The notes below the pieces were generated by a model. The model was not told where the DNA came from. It was given only the letters and a program-made list of their open reading frames with translations, and searched no databases. From Paramecium sonneborni (Eukaryota; Ciliophora; Oligohymenophorea; Peniculida; Parameciidae), in the NCBI GenBank assembly GCA_905182985.1, contig CAJJDN010000153.1, positions 243,469 through 266,877 of the forward strand: 23,409 nucleotides of DNA, written 5' to 3'. Below are positions 10,296 to 20,649 of this stretch, in pieces. The translations under genes and the position numbers were made by a program. Every line of letters starts with the position of its first letter. The first letter of the stretch is position 1.

Positions 10296-13200
10296 TCATT
10301 CAATGTCTTTCAAATCATAAACAACAAATTTTTATAATGGATTTATATAATAACTCTGTATTTTTTTTCTCTTTTAATTCAATTTCTTTTTTAAATGGTT
10401 ATGATATGTTTTTTATAGTTGCTCAAAAATGTCAACTATTAATGTAAATCCCATTAAGAAACTTAATAGAGCTATGTGTAACCAACCATAGATTAAATAT
10501 TAATTATAATTTAATTCTAAAGCATATATTAAAAATGATCCTGAAGTAATTAATAGTATTACTTCTCTACAAACTAATTTATATTACTCAAACTTTGATT
10601 TTATAGGTCTAAATTGAATCAAATAAATTAAATAAAAAAATGACTACATTGAAAGTAGAATTGATTATGCTTCTGGATAATTTATTAACTCAACGATAAT
10701 TGTAATATAAAAAACTATTCTAAAAATTTGAAATGATTTAAAATTAGCTGCCCAAAACTGAGTTTTTTATTCTAAAAAAAAGTATTTCCATTTTTATCTG
10801 TTTTTGATTTAAGAGGTTGTAATTGATAGCAATTTAAGAAACATATAAATCTAATATAATAAGCTTCCAATTGCAGCAAAACTATTGAAAATTTCAAATA
10901 AAGAGTTAAAAGTATACTATGGAAACTATAATAATGTACTAAATAATAACTAATGAAGAGTTGAAAAAAATAGTTAAAAAATTCCCAAAGAAAAATAATC
11001 TCTTTTTATATAAGAACATTATAAATAAATTTTCTTTTAAATCTTGGAAATTAAGCGAAGAATTTAAATATTTAATTTATTTTTTCTAAAACAAACTCTT
11101 AGCCATTATGATACTTTATTTGTAGAAATTAGACAGCATATAAGATATGTTAAAAAAGAAAATATATAAGTTATTAAACAACTTTTTGCATTGATTAAAT
11201 AAAACTAATTTAAAGCATTGGTTTATTGTGATTAGTAATTTGAATTATTAAAATAAGGAATAGAACCTCCATTAACTTTAGCTATAAGTTCATCTACATT
11301 TAAACTATCTAAAATAGGCTATAAAGATATTTTAGTATAAATATCTAAAAACTAACGTAAATGAGGCGGAAATCTATATTGCATATATCGAATATATGAT
11401 AAGGTTTATAATAAATCTAATAAATTGAAAAAAACAATGTAATTACCAGTTAAAAAAAGAAATCCAGCTATGCCAACAGTTGTATAGATGACAGCATCAT
11501 TCATTTAAATAATTTAATTTACTCTTTTTTAAGTAGCTTCTGATAACACAAAAGGAGTTCCAAGTTGCAATTATATTTAATTATTATTTAATTCCATATC
11601 ATATGAATTAAAGATAGAATATTTTTAAATGGTAACTTTTAATATTGGATTTGCAACAGGTTCCAAAAACTAAATTAAAATTTTATACTTTGGATTACTT
11701 AATTAGGAAGTAATATTTTAAAATGGGATTAGAGAAAATGCAATTTAGATTTCATTTAGTATAATGAATTCTATGATTTGTTCAAAATTAAGTTTTGATG
11801 AAATATAAACTTGTTAAGAGAAGATTAATTCAATAATTTTAGTTTAATTTTATTTATCAGAAAGCAAAATTAAATTAAAATTGGGAGTTTAGATAAATGT
11901 GCAAATACTTAACTAATTTTCTTGATTATTACATTCATATGAATCTTCTTAAAAACATAAAGCAGAACATCCATCTCCACCATTATTATTACCATCATCA
12001 CATTATTCAAATTCACTTTTAAGTATTCCATTCCCACATAAATTAACACATTTATTTTAGATAAATGCTTAATTTTTATTACATTAAACAATTAATTAAT
12101 CATTATCATTGATTATTACTTCTGTGTTTGTTTCAATATTTTATTATTAAAGATTACACTAAAAAGTTTGAGTATCTAGAATATAATTTTAATCTTCACA
12201 TAATAGACAATGATTATCCTTTTCACATTAAATACATCCATAAGAACATGAATATAAACATTGAAAACATCCATCATATGGAATATCATTACCATCATCA
12301 CATTATTCAAAAATTGGAGTAATAATATTATCTCCACAAATTGGTAAACATTTTCCATTATTCATTTAATAAGGAATCTAATACTATTCACTATCTCCAC
12401 AAATTTAAATACATTAATACTCTTGCAACTACCAACCTTCTTAACAATTATAGCACTTATTATCAAAACATAATAAACATTCTATTTAACAATAATTTAA
12501 GCATTTATGATAACCATCAAATTAAATATTATTCCCATCATCAAATAATTCTTATGATGTTATAACATCATCTCCACATTTAGGAATACATTTAATTTTG
12601 TAAAAATCTAATTAATACTCTACTTAACATTCCAAACATTTTCCAAATTAGCATTTTTCACAATTCTAACTGCATTAATATTTACATTCATAACATCCAT
12701 CATAACCAATTTTATTTCCATCATCACATTCCTCATTTAATGTTATAATAGAGTCACCACACTAAGGAATACAAATTTAAGTTTATTCTTAATACCAAAA
12801 GCCGTCTAAACAATTTTAACATATCCCTTTAATACAATTTCTACAACCTTAAATACAATCATAATTATTAGAATAGCATCCATCAAAAGGAACAATATTA
12901 TTATCAATGCAACCATCATCAAATAATTTTAAAAATAATTTAAAATCTCTCATTCCTATAAATTTAGTTAAGTTAGTGTCTAAATTTTATAAATCAACTT
13001 TAATAGATATTTTCAAATTAGAATTATGATGTTGATATGAATATTCTAAATTAATTTCATCTACTGAAACATAATTACAAATTAAACCTTGAAATTGTAC
13101 TAACTTATGTTCATAATTTGTTGTAAATACTAAATTATCATCTATCATAATATTAACTTGTGTAAATTATGAATTAAAAATTAATAGTTTTAATTAAAAT

Positions 13201-13964
13201 CTTATTGTATAATGTAAATCTAATTCAAATTATTTCATTAAGTTATTTTTATTATAAATAATGTAATTAAATCCTAAATAATATAAATTAATTTACCATA
13301 GCATTCTTTAATTGTTTATTAGACAATACCATCACTTTTCCAACCTTCTTCTTCTTACACAATAAATTATTTTTAATTAAACAATTAAAAAAATAAGTGC
13401 TAATTTAAACATCCTGATGAATTACACGAATCACACCCTCTTGCACATTCATTTATTGATAATTCAATTTCTGTAATTCCCCAAAACCCTTTTTCTGCAA
13501 TCATGGCTATTGTTACAGTTGAACTATAGTGATAATTAGTAATAGAAATAGGAAAAAAATTAAAAAAATTAGAAATTTAGCATGTGTTAGTAGGATCTTC
13601 ATTAGTGTAATATGTTTGTTTATGTTCAATCTTATTATCAATATATACAATGAAAACGCTATCAAGTAATATTTTGCGTCTTATTATTTACATATATCAT
13701 TACTTCAAAAATTTGAATTCTAACGTTAATTGATAGTGAGGCTTAAGTTCAAAAGTCTTAAAAACCAAGGAATGATAATTTGAGAAAGTACAATCCTGTA
13801 CTCTTATGATTTTAAAATTTCCACATGTTTCTTATGATAATAGATTTTCACAACCTATAACAGAATAAGATATCCAATCTTTAAAAAATAAAATTAAAGC
13901 TACTCTCAATATAACTGTTAAAAAGATCCTTGTATACTATTGTTTTAGGTTATATTAATTTCAT
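10296..13964 (-). CDS. DUF4215-type cysteine-rich multi-spanning membrane protein
   Basis: About 1,206 residues in the ciliate code; TGA stop at 10298-10296. Order: a hydrophobic signal-like stretch (F-L-T-V-I-L-R-V-A-L-I-L-F-F); an N-terminal lectin-like domain ending E-K-G-F-W-G-I-T-E-I-E-L-S-I-N-E-C; then Cys repeats with C-D-D-G-N-x-x-x-x-D-G-C cores at about 12925, 12735, 12548, 12305 and 12005. In two of these the first Cys is lost (F-D-D-G). A beta-rich segment follows. From about 11510 to 10330 there are about 8 hydrophobic helices and a basic tail. It is probably a surface protein with an extracellular Cys-rich head and a membrane-embedded C-terminus. Introns at 13680-13703 (putative) and 13274-13296 restore the frame. 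The start is unresolved: the nearest good ATG (13964) is one base out of frame with the signal-like stretch, and the correct frame has no ATG after its upstream TGA. Confidence 0.85.
13274..13296 (-). other. 23-nt intron in the DUF4215 gene
   Basis: On the minus strand it begins GTAAATTAAT and ends TATTTAG, splitting a Gly codon. Without splicing the frame ends at a TGA about 30 bases further on. Removal joins E-C-Y to G-F-N-Y and the roughly 990-codon final exon. Confidence 0.85.
13680..13703 (-). other. Putative 24-nt intron in the DUF4215 gene
   Basis: On the minus strand it begins GTAATGATAT and ends ATAATAAG. Removing it joins E-F-K-F-L-K to K-I-L-L-D-S-V-F and avoids a TGA. The AAG end is less usual than TAG. 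A 45-nt alternative ending TAG (13659-13703) is also in frame but long for this genome. Confidence 0.55.
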
Positions 13965-14316
13965 TATTAAGCTAACCATTAAAAGTAGATAAAATCTATT
14001 TTTTTGATTGTTTTAATAGGCAAAATAATGACTCTTTGAACTTGATAATATCATCATCTTATAGGTCAGATTTATTTATAAAAACTATTAAAAATTAAAT
14101 GAATAATATAGTTTGAAAATGATTTAAAATACAAGTCTAATAGAACTTTTAAAAAAAAATTCAATATTTTATTCTGATATTAATTTATAAAAAATTCAAC
14201 TAGATGAACTAACCTAACAAGTCTTCTGGCAAAAACTTTATTAAAAAGACTTTTATTAGTAGACTTGAGTCAGTTTTATAAATAATTATTTTCTGTTTTT
14301 ATTTTTTTATTGGAAA
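13965..14316. other. Intergenic between divergent genes, no gene seen
   Basis: Holds the presumed promoter side of the DUF4215 gene. No convincing coding frame or recognisable element. Confidence 0.4.
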
Positions 14317-15249
14317 ATGTAATATTGTGAGTGTATAATTAGAAAAACTTATTAGATATAATATCTATATAAATCATATATATTTCTAAAAATAACACTG
14401 TTACAAATATATCATCAATATAAGTAAATATTTTCGATAAAGATAATTGAATTAAAGCATGAAATTATTTAAAATAAAGGTGAGATCAATAGACATTATA
14501 TTCATTTTCCTCTTTTGTATATTTCGAAGAATTAATTTGTAAATTATAGGTTAGACTTTATTTTCCTTAATTTGATTTATTATAGGTGGCCAATTTCCAT
14601 CGCTGACATAAAATCAAGTTTCATTAACAAAGAATCTAAAGCTGAGACTAGAAAAAGTTAAATAGAGTTTATCTTTATTTCTGAAGAATCTTAACACCTC
14701 TTTTTTTATTATAATTATTAAAGGATTTGGAAATAATCAATTTACACAACATATGATTAATTATTCTTAATAATTTTCATTAAGTACTTGATGAATCTTT
14801 TAGAATAAAAGTCTTATATATAAAAACAATTAAAAGTATGTGAGGCATTTATCAAATTAAATATAATAAAATTATTTAAATAAATTGAATAAAAATCAAA
14901 TGATATGCGTGTAAAAAGTGGTCACAATTATCATTTAACTTAAAATAGAATATTGCTAGATTATCACTCTAATTATTCAGATAAAACAAATAGGAATAAG
15001 GCAAAACTCTTTAAATTTTCTTTTGATTAGAATTATTTTAATTGTTTCCATTTAAAAATTCCAAGTATTAATTCAAATTTATTAAGATTCAAACTTCATA
15101 CTAGAAAATTAGCTACAAGAACCAAACAACCTCATGAATATTAATTAATTCATATATTATATGCTCTCAAAAGATTTGATGTAATTTAAATTGAAGAAAA
15201 ATAAAGTTTATAAATATTAAGAATTATTTGTATTTAAGTACTTTAATGA
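14317..15249 (+). CDS. Weak unidentified 310-residue reading frame
   Basis: Open in the ciliate code from ATG 14317 to TGA 15247. Up to about 14580 the codon pattern is not gene-like. From there to the end, G is about twice as common at first as at third codon positions (roughly 29 versus 16), and the translation is charged and mixed (R-W-P-I-S-I-A-D-I-K, and K-L-A-T-R-T-K-Q-P-H-E). Glycine is nearly absent. In DNA this AT-rich a frame of this length can occur by chance, and the opposite strand is also partly open (including V-S-D-G-N-W-P-P-I near 14600). No family recognised. Confidence 0.28.
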
Positions 15250-15970
15250 ATTATTACGAATTTGTCTATAATTCTATATTCTTAAATTTTGTTAAAGAGG
15301 ATATTTTTAAAATTCTCATTTTAGTATGTTTTTTGTTTTAATTAATTAATGATTTATAGATATATTATAATTTGTTAAAAAATGTGGCTGCTAAAAAATA
15401 ATATGTTTCTTTGTCTAATTAATTTACTAATATAGTTAGATCTTTATTGTAATTTAAAACAATTTAGAAGAAGTCTGTTAAAATGCTGAAAATATGTTCT
15501 TAGCATATAGGATGGAAGGATAAAAATTAGATTATCTAATTAGACCTCTCAATTTTAATTAATACTTTTATAAATTAAGGATATAAGGTTCCATTATTAT
15601 ATGATTAGAAAATATATTATAAGATATTTTTTAATATAACACTTCCAGATCATAGCTATTATTATTTTGAATTCTCCACGAATGATTATTTATGGAAAAA
15701 ATAAAGCTTAATTGCAATTTATTAATAAATAATGTTTACATAGAATTGAATTCTTGATTTAGTAGAACTATTTACATTGATAATAAAGGAGAAAGCTAAG
15801 AAGTGAGAAGGGATTAAATTTCTGAACAATTAAAATTCAAGTTGAAAATTTTATCATCCTATAAAATTTATCAAAACAAGAGATCTCAAAGGATTTCTTG
15901 TTTGAAAAATTATTGCTATTATATAACGTAGATTAAAATATTATTATATATTTTAAAATCCTAATCATCA
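15250..15970. other. No clear gene; short coding-like pieces
   Basis: The plus strand has a frame (about 15416-15747) with G-Y-K-V-P-L-L-Y-D-Q-K-I-Y-Y-K and P-D-H-S-Y-Y-Y-F-E-F. A second piece in another frame (about 15758-15850) has I-D-N-K-G-E-S-Q-E-V-R-R-D. They look like remnants of one broken gene, but no family is recognised and the frames do not join cleanly. Confidence 0.3.
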
Positions 15971-17280
15971 TCAAATTAAATCTTCAATCAACTACAATAT
16001 CTTTAATTCTAAATAATTTTTCAATGATTATATTGTTGCTTCCTTAATTATTTCTTTTTTAATTATATCAATTTAAATTTTAATATGTTAATCATTTTAC
16101 ATTGAAAATTTAGTACTATTAAGGAAATAATTGAGTATTTTGAATTTATTATCTATTAATTATAAATTTACATCATCTTTGATTATTTCTATATCTAATT
16201 CAAATTTGAAATCTTTCATGATTTCTTCTTTATTTTCATTTATCATCTTATCAATCATTTCATTATTTATATTAAATTCTTACTTTAAATTAAGAAAAAA
16301 ATTGATATTATGAGGGTATTAATTCTAATAAAAAGTTGCTGTTATTAATTCTTTGGTAATTAATGGGAAGCTTAATTATAAGATTTTTAAAAATTCTGAA
16401 GATTCTTCCTATTTGTAATAAAGTTATTAAATCTATTTTAAATTTTTAATAACATCATCTAATCTATTGGATCTCTTGAAATTCTTTTTGGTAAAGCATT
16501 TATCCACACCTGTCAATCTTTAATTTTTATTATTTTGATTATTATATTTTTCAAAGATTAGTTTAGATTTTTAAACAAATTCTTCAATTGATTTAAATAT
16601 TCCTTCAGCCAACAAACTTTCAATAATTTAGGCAAGTTCTGAATATTTTTGATTGAATTTTTTTTTCTATTCTTCTTTATTTATATCTGGAAGTATTATT
16701 TTGTTATTTTTAACTTAATCTGTATCTATATTCCAATTTTAATTCTTATTCTTTTTTGTCATTCTTTCATTTTTTTTGATTTATAAAATATTAATAATAA
16801 TTTCCTTAATAGATTAATCATCATTTTTGGAAGAGTTAATATAATTTTTACTTTCATAAAATGGACAATCGTATCCTACAAAATGTATTGTATAATTGAG
16901 ATTTTATGGTAATATAGTGATTTATGACTGTTAATCTGTTAAATTTAATATAATTCTATCAGAACTTAAATAATTATGTTAAATGTTTTAATCTTTGAGT
17001 TTTTAGTATTTCATTATTATATCTAAACACAATTGAATATTTTAAGCAATATTTAATTGTATATATCTAATTTCCTTTAAAATAAAAATATTGTTACTTA
17101 TAAATAAAGTAATTGACTTAATTTGATCTATCTTGAATGATCAATTGTATATTCAACAACTTTTAAATCATCATTCTATTTTAACTTCTAAAATCCATCT
17201 TATTCTAATATATTCTTCATTTATTCTTACGATTTTGAGTAAGTATAAGTTAATGTACTTTCAAAATTTAAACCTTTCAT
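15971..17280 (-). CDS. Unidentified protein, possibly kinase-like at its N-terminus
   Basis: From ATG at 17280 (another in-frame ATG lies at 17379) to TGA at 15973-15971, with a putative 23-nt intron at 17075-17097: 428 residues. The codon pattern is strongly gene-like (GAA/GAT-rich, few third-position G). The N-terminal third vaguely resembles a kinase hinge and C-lobe (V-V-E-Y-T-I-D, then H-N-Y-L-S-S-D-R-I-I-L-N, then G-Y-D-C-P-F-Y-E) but lacks a real HRD or DFG, so at most it would be a pseudokinase. The rest is Lys/Glu/Asn-rich and helical (L-T-G-V-D-K-C-F-T-K-K near its middle). The gene may start further upstream: a coding-like +1-shifted frame (Y-G-N-G-L-R-Q-P-K-F-F-A-I-F) runs from about 17453 into it at 17263. 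Confidence 0.6.
17075..17097 (-). other. Putative 23-nt intron
   Basis: On the minus strand it begins GTAACAATA and ends TTTTAAAG, in phase 0. Removing it joins two gene-like frames (L-S-Q-L-L-Y-L-Q to E-I-R-Y-I-Q-L-N-I-A-Q). The AAG end is less common than TAG; a frameshift slightly upstream is the alternative. Confidence 0.5.
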
Positions 17281-18035
17281 TTAATAACTATTTTCTATTA
17301 ATTAACAAATTATAAATATTAGTATTTTTAACCAATGAAAAAATAGCAAAAAATTTTGGTTATCGGAGACCATTTCCATAAACAATCATAAAATAATTTT
17401 TTTGGCAAAAATCAATTGTACAAATTCTTTAATTTTCTTTGTTATAATTTTCATATATTAAAATTATATAATGAATTTAACGAACTAAAATTCAAATTTA
17501 TTGATGGATAATTAATAATGAAGTGTTCCCAAAAGGATAATAAGGATTTTTCCTGCAATTCTTTAATGAATTAGAAAATGTACACTTTTTAGTCGCAAGA
17601 TATTTGAAGGATAATTAAATATATATTCATTTTTTGAACAAATATTTTGATAAAAAGTTTATAAACCCTATCATATATTCGAATATTTAAATGAATTATT
17701 TATTTTAATTTAATTTAGTACACTATGGCATTACCTTGTTTTGTAATTGGTATACTGCGTATATTATGAATATGAAGATCTTCTTTTTAAAGTATTTTTC
17801 TGAACTTAAAGCCCAATAAATTTAAGTAAGACTTATGTTTATTAATAATTTTTTCATTTACCTGATAGTCTTTAAGGATTTCATGACAAAGATTTTGATT
17901 TTAACAAATAAAATTCATAATAGTATATCAATAATTTTTAGGAATATTCCTCAATTCTTTCTAGTCTAGAAATACATTCACTTCTAGTTTCTTATGTTTA
18001 GAAAGTTAAAAATTTGGAATAGTTAACCTGACTGA
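17281..18035. other. Overlapping coding-like frames on both strands
   Basis: Minus strand: one frame is open from ATG 17918 to TGA 17451 (C-H-E-I-L-K-D-Y-Q-V-N-E-K). A +1-shifted frame then runs on to 17263 and leads into the gene at 15971-17280. Plus strand: the frame from about 17505 to TGA 18033 is open, and its first 35 codons (N-E-V-F-P-K-G-Q-Q-G-F-F) are more gene-like than anything opposite. Only one of these can be mainly real. The minus-strand pieces may be 5' exons of the downstream gene. Confidence 0.3.
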
Positions 18036-18524
18036 TGAAGAATAACAATAGATATCATGAGAAATTCATAATTGTATCTTGTTTACCCAAAAATGAAACG
18101 TATTTAACTCTATTTAGTACTGTTAATTCATTTAGAGAGTGAGTTTTAACATAAAAGGATGTTTAGGTTAATTTTATATTTTGTTTTAAATAACATATTT
18201 ATTTTTGAATTGATACCGAATATTCGTTTTTTTAAATCTAATTTGGAAGCACTACAATCAGTTCAGAAAATATAGACTAGAGTAGGGTTTTTTTTTCTTT
18301 TATTTAATAGCATTATGTTATTTTTTATAAAAAATTTAGATTATACAAAATAATGCTGTTTCAAATTTTAGAAATAATAAATTATAATTATATTATTTAT
18401 AATAAAATAATATAATAAATTGTGTGTGTGATTTAATAAATAACGTTCCATTTATCTGAGATTGACTCCACTACAATAGTATTCAGCAGGATAACTAAAG
18501 AGTCTTTCAACTAAAACTATACTA
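18036..18524. other. AT-rich region, no supported gene
   Basis: No open frame with gene-like codon use. Holds a short GT run (GTGTGTGTG near 18422) and T runs. It ends at the left edge of the duplicated block. Confidence 0.4.
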
Positions 18525-18682
18525 TTATTGATAAAATGGATTAAACATTCATTTGATGGTAATTTCATAAATGATCACCCACCTTTTCTCTATTTTAAAA
18601 TTTAGTAATGTACCAAATCTTATAATAAAAATGAATTCTTTATTTCTTACTTCTCATAATTCCAATAATTACTTATGAAATA

Positions 18683-19501
18683 ATGATCGATCATAGAGTT
18701 AAAGTATTACACTTAATTGGTGATAAAACTAATCTAATCAATATCAAATTTAATCATCTAGAAAATTCATACTCACCTTTTTTCATTTACTTACTTAGAT
18801 TAAAATATTATTACTTTTTCATTCTTTTAATTAAATTAGTAGTGATGATACTTCACAAAATTAAATTATTATTGGCGATGTTGCTCTATATAATGGAGAA
18901 AAAATTGGAGAAAGAAAATCGGGACTCATTTTTATCGGTGAAATAAAATAGAATGGAAGGAGAATTGCCATAGAATAATAAATTTTAATTTTAAGAAAAG
19001 TTTTATGAGAGATATATAAAATTATAAAGCTAAACATCAGTTTATTTAAGATTAGATTTTGATATTTCAATTAATAGTTCTTGTCTAAATTATAGATTAT
19101 CAGATTAAAATTAAAAATCATAATATGTTTGGCATCTGAGTATAGTTTAATCGGATTTTAGAAAAACAAAAAATTATTGGGAAAATGATCATTTGCCTTA
19201 AGCATAGTGTAAGATGATATTGGATAAAATACATGTTCATTTAAAGAATATATATTAATAATATTAATAATATTAATAATATTATCGAAAAGGCTCCAAC
19301 AATTTTCAATTTGATAAACTTGAAGATACTAATAGAAACTTATTATAAAATAAAATAATATAAGATATATTGGCTACCAATAATACATTAGGTAGATTTA
19401 TTAAGAAGTAATATTTTTAGTAAACAATCTATTCATTAGATACAATTCGAAAATTATTTGAATAAATGTATTATTAGAATTCTATATCTGCTTCTTTATG
19501 A
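18683..19501 (+). CDS. Unidentified 272-residue frame in repeat copy 1
   Basis: Open in the ciliate code from ATG 18683 to TGA 19499-19501. The region from about 19008 on is the most protein-like (S-D-F-R-K-T-K-N-Y-W-E-N-D-H-L-P-Q, a Y-Q-Q repeat, then F-D-K-L-E-D-T-N-R-N-L-L). The same frame continues past the TGA with Y-L-Y-E-D-N-N-K-N-K-D-N to a second TGA at 19565-19567, so the first TGA may be a nonsense change. The first 100 codons are probably not translated in this frame, since the neighbouring frame is more gene-like there (see the fragment at 18843). No family recognised. May be a truncated or broken gene. Confidence 0.4.
18843..19008 (+). pseudogene. MORN-like glycine-rich repeat fragment in copy 1
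   Basis: In the frame starting near 18843 the translation includes I-I-I-G-D-V-A-L-Y-N-G-E-K-I-G-E-R and F-I-G-E-I-K-Q-N-G-R-R-I-A. Fourteen of about 38 codons start with G and few end with G, a very strong coding pattern. Spacing of the Y-N-G/G-E-x-K-x-N-G-R-R elements recalls MORN-like repeat proteins common in Paramecium, but the usual G-G-G-x-Y and G-x-W residues are missing. It ends at TGA 19006-19008; a +1 shift there leads into the frame at 18683-19501. Confidence 0.35.
19253..19279 (+). repeat. Three tandem 9-bp repeats (TATTAATAA)
   Basis: Three exact copies of TATTAATAA plus a partial one. In the plus-strand frame each encodes Tyr-Gln-Gln. An identical array lies at 20314-20340 in the second copy. 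Confidence 0.85.
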
Positions 19502-19584
19502 TATCTTTACGAAGACAATAACAAAAATAAAGACAATATTGTGTATCACTTAAATCTTTTGTTATGAAAAATTTTGTTTAAGGT

Positions 19585-19585
19585 N
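19585..19585. other. Single ambiguous base (assembly join)
   Basis: The only N in the window, exactly between the two 1,060-bp copies. It most likely marks a scaffold gap of unknown or negative size. Confidence 0.9.
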
Positions 19586-19743
19586 TTATTGATAAAATGG
19601 ATTAAACATTCATTTGATGGTAATTTCATAAATGATCACCCACCTTTTCTCTATTTTAAAATTTAGTAATGTACCAAATCTTATAATAAAAATGAATTCT
19701 TTATTTCTTACTTCTCATAATTCCAATAATTACTTATGAAATA

Positions 19744-20562
19744 ATGATCGATCATAGAGTTAAAGTATTACACTTAATTGGTGATAAAACTAATCTAATC
19801 AATATCAAATTTAATCATCTAGAAAATTCATACTCACCTTTTTTCATTTACTTACTTAGATTAAAATATTATTACTTTTTCATTCTTTTAATTAAATTAG
19901 TAGTGATGATACTTCACAAAATTAAATTATTATTGGCGATGTTGCTCTATATAATGGAGAAAAAATTGGAGAAAGAAAATCGGGACTCATTTTTATCGGT
20001 GAAATAAAATAGAATGGAAGGAGAATTGCCATAGAATAATAAATTTTAATTTTAAGAAAAGTTTTATGAGAGATATATAAAATTATAAAGCTAAACATCA
20101 GTTTATTTAAGATTAGATTTTGATATTTCAATTAATAGTTCTTGTCTAAATTATAGATTATCAGATTAAAATTAAAAATCATAATATGTTTGGCATCTGA
20201 GTATAGTTTAATCGGATTTTAGAAAAACAAAAAATTATTGGGAAAATGATCATTTGCCTTAAGCATAGTGTAAGATGATATTGGATAAAATACATGTTCA
20301 TTTAAAGAATATATATTAATAATATTAATAATATTAATAATATTATCGAAAAGGCTCCAACAATTTTCAATTTGATAAACTTGAAGATACTAATAGAAAC
20401 TTATTATAAAATAAAATAATATAAGATATATTGGCTACCAATAATACATTAGGTAGATTTATTAAGAAGTAATATTTTTAGTAAACAATCTATTCATTAG
20501 ATACAATTCGAAAATTATTTGAATAAATGTATTATTAGAATTCTATATCTGCTTCTTTATGA
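19744..20562 (+). CDS. Unidentified 272-residue frame in repeat copy 2
   Basis: Identical to the frame at 18683-19501, including the TGA (20560-20562) and the read-on to a second TGA at 20626-20628. Probably the same gene counted twice. Confidence 0.4.
19904..20069 (+). pseudogene. MORN-like fragment in copy 2
   Basis: Identical duplicate of the fragment at 18843-19008. Confidence 0.35.
20314..20340 (+). repeat. Three tandem 9-bp repeats, copy 2
   Basis: Identical to 19253-19279, encoding Tyr-Gln-Gln three times. Confidence 0.85.
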
Positions 20563-20649
20563 TATCTTTACGAAGACAATAACAAAAATAAAGACAATAT
20601 TGTGTATCACTTAAATCTTTTGTTATGAAAAATTTTGTTTAAGGTGGTT

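Larger units (their letters stand above)
18525..19584. repeat. First copy of a 1,060-bp direct repeat
   Basis: Starts TTATTGATAAAATGG and ends TTTTGTTTAAGGT immediately before the single N at 19585. Every position compared matches 19586-20645 at an offset of 1,061, including the encoded frames. A single N between two identical blocks is the mark of two overlapping contig ends joined without merging. Confidence 0.9.
19586..20645. repeat. Second copy of the 1,060-bp direct repeat
   Basis: Same sequence as 18525-19584. After its end at AAGGT the sequence continues into unique DNA (GGTTATTGG...). If the copies are one locus, the real left neighbour is 18524 and the right neighbour 20646. Confidence 0.9.

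Noticed and set aside
11909..12565. Several His/Asn-rich or Val/Met-rich ORFs of 60-74 aa on both strands
   Set aside because: They are shadow frames of the DUF4215 repeats; the His runs are just antisense of GATGATGG-type codons.
16131..17315. Plus-strand Ser/Leu/Ile-rich ORFs of about 60 aa
   Set aside because: Antisense of the gene-like minus-strand frame, which has the better codon pattern.
19253..19295. CRISPR or satellite array
   Set aside because: Only three 9-bp units with no spacers; a simple coding microsatellite.
18861..20131. Minus-strand 69-aa ORFs in both repeat copies
   Set aside because: Antisense of the glycine-rich plus-strand fragment. The minus frame stays open a long way, but its composition is poorer.
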